Of a DNA stretch of 64,000 bases, positions 56,767-64,000 are shown piece by piece. The notes under the pieces are model-generated. The model made no database searches. It was not told the origin of the DNA and worked only from the letters and a program-made list of their open reading frames with translations. The stretch comes from Daucus carota subsp. sativus (lineage: Eukaryota > Streptophyta > Magnoliopsida > Apiales > Apiaceae). The stretch covers positions 303,135 through 367,134 of the forward strand of contig NC_030385.2 in assembly GCF_001625215.2 (NCBI RefSeq), given 5' to 3'. Position numbers and translations under genes: made by a program. Position 1 is the stretch's first letter. Every line of letters begins with the position of its first letter.

Positions 56767-58102
56767 TCAGTTCATCGCATCATAATCATCAAGCTGCCCA
56801 TTGTACTCTTGCACCTTTCTCCTTATCTTGGAAGTATCCACCCAGGTAACAAAGTCTTCCATATTTCTAGTTACAAGAAATGCTGGATCTGTCACTGTCT
56901 CTGGACCCACTCGGACATGGCCCTGCTCTATATATGTAATAGCTTCTTTAAGATGTTCAGCAAACTTTAACCGTACCAAAATGGTTGAGAGCCTACGGCT
57001 GCCAATTAAGACGCGAGGAGTTTCGCATTAAAGCAGACCATATTATGGGATTCATCAACAGTGATATGGAGACAAGCTACTTACCGACAAAACGAGGAGA
57101 CAGACATGTTCTTGCATAAATTTAAATCTTTTCTGGATGGTATAACACCCATATTATACCTACAATAACAAAGATGTTTATGTTAATGACAATCTTGTTT
57201 ACAACAAAGAGATTCGGAAAAATCAAGAAACAAAATCTACAAAAGAACTCTGGAAAATATCAAAGAGAAGTTCCTCTCATATAATTATATACATTATAAG
57301 AAAATAGAGACATTAAGTGGTTTATATTTGATCACTATCATATATATATATATGGGTCCCGGTCCCTAGCATTCATATGCCAGGGAGCTCTTAAATAACA
57401 TAAGGTTCTGGACTGTTGGATGAATATCCAGCGGCCAGGATTATAACAAAATTTTAACATGTACAACGCTTTTTAAACGTTGTATGGGATGTCCCTGTAC
57501 AGCGGTTAAAAAGCGCTGTACATGTTCAAATTTTATTATAATCCTGGCCGCTGGCCGAGAAGCTGTATGTTATTATAGAATAACCAAAGTCGATCCATTA
57601 ATAGAGAGCATAGGCTGGTTTAGGCATGGGGTGATCCAGTGCTTCACTATAGAGCACAAATATACATGAACATACATTTTAATACAGTCATATACAACAA
57701 AATATCTTGAGCAAAAAGTAAAGTTAGACGAACAAAACTCACAGCTTCTCCAAAAGGGAGGCTGTCATCTGAAGACGTTCCGGGTCCCTTTGGTCCATCT
57801 GTTTCAATATATTCACCAGCTTCTGCACCATTCTACAAATGCTATTGTACCTATACAATTAGCAAAAAAGACTCCACAAATTAGAGAATTTTTAAAAACA
57901 ATCAATTCATGGCATATTTACATGAAATTCACATATATATCAAGTATTAAGGTTAGGGGATGCAATACTTCTTGTAATCATCTCGTGCAGTAAGATGGTA
58001 ACGTTGCGTAACATGGGTTTCACGATGACCACCTTCTCTCTTCCAATCCAAAAAATTAACTTTCTTGAGCAATTTCTTCTCATGAAATTTCAACTTCCTC
58101 AT
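56767..58102 (-). CDS. IMP3: U3 small nucleolar ribonucleoprotein IMP3
   Basis: Four exons on the minus strand: 58102-57969, 57850-57743, 57159-57085 and 56998-56767. They total 549 nt (182 aa), the usual length of IMP3. The N-terminus ([20 protein letters not shown], then [14 protein letters not shown]) and the middle ([20 protein letters not shown]) are characteristic. The S4 RNA-binding domain (about 107-165) contains [34 protein letters not shown] and [20 protein letters not shown]3 belongs to the MPP10 complex of the U3 snoRNP/SSU processome and helps pair U3 snoRNA with pre-rRNA in the nucleolus. Intron 2 carries a foldback element. Confidence 0.96.
57428..57554. repeat. Foldback hairpin in IMP3 intron 2
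   Basis: Arms of about 57 bp (57428-57484 and 57496-57554) pair almost perfectly. Each starts CCAGCGGCCAGGATTATAA and contains AACATGTACA(A/G)CGCTTTTTAA. The loop is about 10 nt. Likely a small MITE; transcribed as part of the IMP3 pre-mRNA. Confidence 0.85.
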
Positions 58103-59100
58103 GCTTCAACTATCGACTTCAGAATCTACAAACAGAAAAAAGAGAAAAGTGCTTATAACACCCTGAATTAGCAACTAACTTAACTGGAGCAAGCCAAGAT
58201 TATTCTACTAATTGGACGAATTTGGATATTACCTCAGCCTGGAGAACTTCGATCGAAATTAGGGCACGAGAAAGCGCGCCCAGTTGTGTTTGTTGAGCTC
58301 TACAAATAAATCGATGGGCTTGGTAGTGATATTTAGGGCTTTATTCATTTTAATTGGGCCAGAATTAGTGAAATTTTATAAAGGATTCACCTGACCCAAA
58401 TCTATACTATCTTACTGTATACAGGCCGGGTTCTGGTACAAACTTACAAACTTTATGCGTTTAACACATATATAATTTGAGTTCAACCTTTTTTTAACAT
58501 ATTTTGTTGAACATCGATTGAAATTGTGTTGAAAGAATACATAAACTAATTTTTCAATGTAAGGGATTGTATCAAATAATTTTTTTTTTAAGTTACAAAC
58601 TTACAAACTTTTTTTTATTCTCCCATCGTGTTAATTCTTAGTTATAATAAGTATCTATGTTGAAAATTCTTGAAAAAACATTACAATTTTTAAAAATAAC
58701 GCATGTATAAGTCGTGCATTCAACACATTTGCAACTGGGGTTCAACATCGGATGTAGAAGTTGAATATATCTATAAAGAGGCTTAAACTAGGTTTGGGTA
58801 GTATCTAGAAACATAAATATTAGTTATATTTGTGAGATTTATTCTCATTTTCAAAAAAAAGTTTGTGTTCAATACATATATAATTTACAAATTATATAAT
58901 TTACATATATGTTAAACCCAACCCTATCTATACTATATATAGGGGTGGGTTCTGGTACAAACTTTATGTGTTCAATACATATATATAATTTAGGCATTTC
59001 CATCTCCATCTACTTCTCTGCTCCATCTCCATCTATTTGATGCTGAAATAGAGTTTTGGACAGCCAAATTTAGGCATTTCTCCATTGTCTAAAGTGTTGT
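58103..59100. other. IMP3 upstream region and AT-rich spacer
   Basis: The IMP3 promoter/5' leader (58103-58320) is followed by AT-rich DNA. Diverged direct repeats around GGGTTCTGGTACAAACTT at about 58430 and 58947 suggest an old insertion of about 520 bp. No gene was seen. Confidence 0.45.
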
Positions 59101-59104
59101 TTAG

Positions 59105-59340
59105 CTAAGGCAACGGCTGCATTAACATGTGTATGTGACGTATGTCTTTAATTCCAAATAAGGCGTTTCGGGCCTTCCAAATAGTCCAGCAAAGAGTGGC
59201 AATTTCTGCATGGCCTTCTCTTAAAACTTTCTGAAAATTCTGAAACATCCAATCAGAGAAGTCTATGGAGGCATTCAATGTAGTATACTGCCAGAAAAAA
59301 GAAATTATCACAACTTTCACTGAAGACATGCTTTAGAAAA
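59105..59340 (-). mobile_element. LINE polyprotein fragment (zf-RVT / RNase H linker)
   Basis: The minus-strand translation DFSDWMFQNFQKVLREGHAE then IATLCWTIWKARNALFGI matches the segment between the zinc-binding RT-associated region and RNase H of plant L1-type LINEs. It is isolated and short, a dead remnant. Confidence 0.65.
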
Positions 59341-61249
59341 ATTGTTATCAGCCTATCACTTGATCAGCCTGCTTTAGACACCACAATCAGTCTATTAGCC
59401 GGAGTTTTTAGAACCATTCCCATATGTAATTTACAATTTTTCCTCCCCAACAACTTCATGAGTATTCAAAAACTTTAGACCCCTGCTAACCATCTCATTT
59501 CCGGTGAACCCAGTTTCCTTAGCAACCACTTCAAACATGTCCTTGATACTTTGATCCTTTAAAACTCTATTGCTTGAGGGAAGAACTTAGAGGTATTCCA
59601 ATCTCTTCTGCGTTCAGTAACTTGATTGTCATGCACCTGTGGCACATTAGGATAAGTTATTGTGTTACTGGAAGAAGAAATTACCTCATTAGCTATATTG
59701 TCATTCACAAAACTGCTAGAACCAATATAAGCAAGCTATTAACATTGAGAGCTTTATGATCAGTTTGTTATGATCAAGAATGGTCGTACATCATCTTCAT
59801 CCATCATCTTCTAAATTAATGACAAAGATATATACACATTGTTATTTTTAATCTATGAAGCCTTAACATATTTTTTAAATATCAAACTATTATATTATAT
59901 ATTTTTTTGTTACAAATTCATAAAATTAAAATTCTGTATTAGACAATTTGACACACACATAAAGAAAAGGCCAGTAGTTAATGAGAATGGTTGGGGAAAA
60001 TATGCTTATATATAATCTGAACTTTAAAATTAAATTTGGGGAGAAAAAAGATTAGATTAAATGTGTGTGTTTATTGTGGCAAAAAAATAATAAAAAACAT
60101 GCGTCTTTATGAACTCAACTTGGCAAAAATGCAAGTACCTTGATAACTCATGATAAGAAATATATCTATTATCACTTTATATGTAATTAAGACAACACAA
60201 ATAATATATCAGGGCAAGCACTTTCAACAATCCTCCTCGACGTGAAAATTATAAAAGTAGATTTTTAATCGTATCCTGTGGATTATTCAGCTGCACATTT
60301 GCACCAAAGGGTATGACTTTGTTCTAACCCAAACCAAAGTAGTACTTACCTTGTTCCACCAAGCAAATTGTAATGCAATGCATCAGTACAGAGAAAATAT
60401 ATACCACTTAATACTGGTCACAAAATAGGATTTGCTTACTTTCTGCAGGGAAATAAATGATAAATGCAACACGTATATCCCTTGTCAGTTCACATTCAAA
60501 ACTAAAGTGGTTCATTTTATAACCTGGAGACTACTTTAAAAAATTATAATAATAACCAAAAAAACCCGCAATCAAGCACTTTGTACGTTAGCATGCATCC
60601 AAGTGATGATTGCATGATTAGTTTAATATTACAATTAAATCTACACACTTTTAAAATCTTAGCCTTGCTTAGGCTTAACAGCAAGTTAAACAGAACTACA
60701 AAAACTAATGCTTGGCTCCTCACACAATACATGTTAGTATATATGTAAAGAAGTATGTAGGAACATACCAAAACCACGCCCACCACTTCTCCCACCCATA
60801 CCATGACCAATCCTCTACCACTTTAGGATTTTGACTGCAGTTTCATATAAAAAAAACAGCTGGTAAGAATTTCATTTCATGCGCAACCAAAAACCACCCT
60901 TTACAGGGCTAAGCTCATAAAAATAATAATGGCAGCTCACCTCTGCCAATCCAAGGCAGGAGTATCAATTAATGCCCTAATCTTGCTGTACACAAATAAT
61001 ATATCAGGGCAAGCACTTTCTTTATTAGAAGGAACATAATGTTAAAAAGAACGCGTAGAAAGGTATATATGTAAGAGCTTGCTTCCTTACATGAAGTTCA
61101 ACAAATCCAGAAGGATTATACCTGTTGATCAGGGAACAAATTTAAGTCACTAAGCTTGAGCTCATATCAAACAAAAATATAACCTGAAGCACACAAAATA
61201 TATTATTAAGACTTGCAAGGTAATGATATAAGAAGCATCAGATAGGCTC
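59341..61249. other. Spacer with scattered coding-like scraps and a 31 bp direct repeat
   Basis: No intact gene. A minus-strand coding-like stretch lies near 59430-59570 (SIKDMFEVVAKETGFTGNEM), and another at about 60945-61040, ending at a donor-like site (YSKIRALIDTPALDWQR). Neither was identified. An exact 31 bp direct repeat occurs at 60195-60225 and 60990-61020. Confidence 0.4.
60195..61020. repeat. Exact 31 bp direct repeat, copies 795 bp apart
   Basis: ACACAAATAATATATCAGGG followed by CAAGCACTTTC is found at 60195-60225 and identically at 60990-61020. A partial third copy (TTATATATCAGGGCAA) lies near 61801. It could mark a duplication or insertion boundary. Confidence 0.75.
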
Positions 61250-61349
61250 ATAGGCATTTAACTTTAGTAGAAGTAGGCAGACGCTTCCTAAATCTATCAC
61301 AATGTAACATTGTTCCCAACCCACCAGCCAAACTGCCGGTGAAAAGTAC
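61250..61349 (-). pseudogene. Pectin acetylesterase exon fragment with degenerate active-site motif
   Basis: One minus-strand exon starts after an AG acceptor (61351-61350). It reads [20 protein letters not shown], then [13 protein letters not shown] and a stop. The family motif GCSAGG, which carries the nucleophilic Ser, reads GSLAGG here, so the nucleophile is lost. No neighbouring exons of the family were found within the window. A non-functional fragment. Confidence 0.65.
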
Positions 61350-61359
61350 CTACATAAGA

Positions 61360-62459
61360 GATATTAGTTATTATTCTCATATTCCTGCTTAGTTATTGAA
61401 GCAAACATTGTGACTATTGGCAAAATATAAATCGGTATAATTCGAATTAAGTATCCTCCACATTGCCTAAATGGGCCTAGAGATTTCCTAATTAACTCAA
61501 AAATCATATTAAACTGCGGGATGGAAACATTGTGGCCGTACTATTGTTAAAAAAAATATCAAATAATATATAAAACCATTTACAAAAGCCTCCGAGTCTT
61601 TTCACATTATTAAGAGAAAGAAGTTTAGATTATAAAGTGTGTATATAGAAAGCACCACATTAACAAAATTGATAGAAACAAACTCAAGGTTATAATACTA
61701 ATTTATCAGAAGTTGCTCTACACTATGATCTCAATTTCAGTTACCTCGTCAATAATCTTGAATCTGTATGATCCATCAGTATGTGTACCTGAAAACAATT
61801 ATTATATATCAGGGCAACCATGTATCATAAACCAAATCATTATAGCCTAAATCTATCATAAAAGTACATCATATACGTTAGAAAATATAAAAAACACAGT
61901 ATACACGAAAAGAATTAGTTACAAATTTCATTCAAAATTATTCAAATAAGTTGTATTCCACTTCGCTGAATAATTTGTTGCTCCCATTGTTAATTTTGTT
62001 TCTAATAAAACATTGATAAAAAATCTGAGTGTCATTATCATTGTCTGTTTTCGCTTTATCTTGTTGAACAATTATTACAGTGTATCTTGATTTATTTAAC
62101 CTTGTACACGTACTCTAAGTTTCTTGTTTTAACATCGATTAAGAACAGCAAATTCAAAGCTTTTCCGGGAGTACATTGGAGCAGAATCTGACTCTGTCTA
62201 TGACTCAAAATTATTCAGTAGTATCACCTTGCATATAAGAATGTCTAGTCAATGAACCATAAAATTTAGAGCAACAACAATGTACGTGTATTAATAGCAT
62301 ACTAAATCCATGTACGTTTTCACACTTTTTTCTCTTCAAGCTCTCCTATTCGCCTCAGCAACACAGTTCCTAGTTTGCAGATACCATTTTTGATTCAATG
62401 ATGCACATCCATATCTTGGCAATAACTAAGACAGTGTCTAAGGTGGAGCTTCCACTTAC
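61360..62459. other. Spacer between pectin acetylesterase and aldehyde dehydrogenase fragments
   Basis: AT-rich. A short minus-strand coding-like piece (THTDGSYRFKIIDE) lies at about 61745-61790 next to a donor-like site; it was not identified. Nothing else was recognised. Confidence 0.35.
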
Positions 62460-62550
62460 CTTCTCACGTCCATGTGAGAAGTTAGAGCAGCACCACCTAC
62501 ATATGCCCAAATCCATTAAATAAATTGACCACTGCATCTGGAATTCCAGC
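62460..62550 (-). pseudogene. Aldehyde dehydrogenase exon fragment, frameshifted
   Basis: The minus-strand exon is bounded by an AG acceptor (62552-62551) and a GTAAGT donor (62459). It reads AGIPDAVVNLFNGFGHM, then a stop. After a frame shift it reads VGGAALTSHMDV. This order (GxPxGVxNxxxGFG..AGAAxxSHMDV) is the NAD-binding region of ALDH family 2 type enzymes. It is too short and damaged to be functional. Confidence 0.55.
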
Positions 62551-62689
62551 CTGTATTGCAAATAAGTAGTCTTGATAAATTAACAGGCTATTTATGTTAT
62601 AGCTTGTAAAGAAAACAGGATACCAGATCAAATACTTCAACTAATATATTTAAAAATTACATTAAAAATGTTATAACAGTTCCAACAGA

Positions 62690-62995
62690 TTTTTTTACCT
62701 GCACAATAGCTGGCGAAGTCAAACCAAACATTTCTACACCGTCAAGACTTTTCGAACAGGGGCTATATAGAGGTGGCTCTAGTGCCAAGAAAGCATCTCA
62801 GGTTCTGGTGCAGGATTTGCAGCCTGGTGGAACTGCTTTGTTTCAACTTGCCATAGAGGGGCCTCCGCACCAGCGAGATTTGTTCACCAGTGAGATTTCA
62901 GGCCTATACAAATCGAACAGTTCTGCAGATAGCCAAACAGGGAGACAAATTCAACCAAACTATTACAGTTCTAGAAATATTCTTCAAAACTGAGA
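62690..62995 (+). other. Unidentified coding-like block
   Basis: One plus-strand frame is open for about 100 codons (for example YRGGSSAKKASQVLVQDLQP and GGTALFQLAIEGPPHQRDLF) and is more GC-rich than its surroundings. The minus strand in one frame also looks protein-like but has two stops. No start codon or family was recognised; it may be another captured exon. Confidence 0.35.
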
Positions 62996-63699
62996 AAAGA
63001 AAATTTAAATTGTTCCCCACCATCTAAAACATTTAGCAATCCTTTCTGAGAGCATGAATTACAACAAACTGGTATATTAATTCTACACCAATTGACTGAT
63101 AAATTAAAAGATAAAGAGTGTCTTCTTATAAGTAACACATGCCTAGCTAGAGTACATAGTTTGCTGAATTTCCATCTGGTATGTCACCATATCATAAGTT
63201 CACAACCATTACATTCACAACCACAGAAAGGTTAATTTTTATGCCTCACTAATTCAACATTTGAAAACTGGTCTGAGCACATGAACCATATCAGAACTGT
63301 GTAAACTTACAGTTCTTGCCTCACGTATTCAAGAAAGTTTGCATCTTGCTCCTAGATTCTTTGTTCTCGTTCCTTTCTAAGTTATAAATTACATTGTATG
63401 TTGCCTATTGATTTTGTTGGCTAATATTCCTATTTAAGTAATGAAGAAATATATGTTACCGATTGCGTGTTCCCTCTTCAGCACAATAAGATGGAATATA
63501 TAAAAATAAAACTAATTCATAGCCAATGCAGCATGTGAGCCATGTACAGAATGGAACTAAAATACCTGAAGGCTGGGGCGACAATTAGGGGCATGTGTAG
63601 GTTAATATATAGACAAAGTTGAAAACAGTCAATTGGCTTCACCTCTCACAAACACTATGAATCTGTGAACAGATACTTTATTAAGCTAAAGCAACATAC
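62996..63699. other. Spacer upstream (left) of the aminotransferase exons
   Basis: The expected third exon of the glutamate:glyoxylate aminotransferase (encoding AYSDSRG-type sequence) was looked for on the minus strand and not found. No other feature was seen. Confidence 0.45.
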
Positions 63700-64000
63700 C
63701 TAGACCGCCCGAGGTCATTGACAGGTAATGTTTAGCTCTGGCAATGGCATCTGCAGGGAATAGTACCCCCACATTCGGATCATCCATCAGAAATGGAGCT
63801 TGACACAGAGCAACCACCTGCAATTAAGTAAATTTCGCCTCAACAAAACTAAATGTGATAAGACAATAGTACTAATTTCCAATATTTGTTACAAAGTAAT
63901 TTCCAAACTCATAATAAAGAGGGAATACCTTGCAAGGAAAAGCTATAGGCTTTTGTCCCAGAGCATGAGGACTTCCAACATTTGTTAAGATTATCTGCAA
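63700..64000 (-). CDS. Glutamate:glyoxylate aminotransferase, two exons only (partial, runs off window)
   Basis: Minus-strand exons 63994-63929 and 63817-63700 are in frame with consensus splice sites. The first reads IILTNVGSPHALGQKPIAFP. The second reads VVALCQAPFLMDDPNVGVLF, then PADAIARAKHYLSMTSGGLG. This is the N-terminal region of peroxisomal GGAT, a class-I PLP aminotransferase of photorespiration and a relative of the alanine aminotransferase at 29.7-33.9 kb. The 5' part would lie beyond the window edge. The next 3' exon is not found in the following 3.4 kb, so this may be a 3'-truncated copy rather than a working gene. Confidence 0.7.

Overview
This is nuclear DNA from a flowering plant, most likely a eudicot. 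The genes are AT-rich, carry many canonical GT-AG introns and encode plant-specific families: a STRUBBELIG-type receptor kinase, an ATL RING-H2 ligase, a type-I pectin methylesterase with PMEI prodomain, and ARID4. Miniature transposons sit between and inside the genes. An asterid or Apiales source is possible, but I cannot prove it from the sequence. There are no operons, CRISPR arrays or rRNA genes, and I recognised no tRNA. Exon borders were read by eye from splice motifs, reading phase and family conservation. All seven multi-exon models close in frame at plausible lengths.

Layout of the gene-bearing part: (1) 1744-8907 (+), a 16-exon STRUBBELIG-receptor-family pseudokinase of 711 aa. (2) 18089-10290 (-), a 7-exon NUMOD3-motif protein of 598 aa whose first coding exon is only 13 nt, separated from exon 2 by a 2.2 kb intron holding two Stowaway-like MITEs. 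(3) 18.4-22.3 kb, a gene-free, transposon-rich spacer. (4) 22346-23242 (+), an intronless ATL-type RING-H2 E3 ligase. (5) 23.2-26.9 kb, a spacer with one unidentified decayed coding block. (6) 26880-28845 (+), a 2-exon pectin methylesterase. (7) 29734-33918 (+), a 15-exon alanine aminotransferase with a probable mitochondrial presequence, converging on (8) 40017-34863 (-), the 9-exon 20S proteasome subunit alpha-5 gene. Intron 5 of the latter contains a collapsed Ty3/gypsy retroelement. (9) 40.0-43.4 kb, an AT-rich spacer. (10) 43439-53644 (+), a 15-exon ARID plus PHD protein (ARID4 type, 770 aa) with an overlapping upstream ORF and at least three transposons in its introns. (11) 58102-56767 (-), the 4-exon U3 snoRNP protein IMP3.

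The right-hand end (about 55.3-64 kb) looks like a deposit of gene fragments. It holds a 5'-truncated LEA2/NHL-like ORF, a two-exon piece of an ARGONAUTE gene, a LINE fragment, a single exon of a pectin acetylesterase with a damaged active-site motif, a frameshifted aldehyde dehydrogenase exon, and two well-preserved exons of a glutamate:glyoxylate aminotransferase running off the window. Several keep intact splice sites, which suggests genomic capture or segmental duplication rather than retroposition.

The intact genes are unrelated housekeeping, cell-wall and signalling genes and do not form a cluster or pathway. The most unusual features are the transposon and fragment structures, the 13-nt coding exon, the overlapping upstream ORF of ARID4, and the fragment-rich right end.
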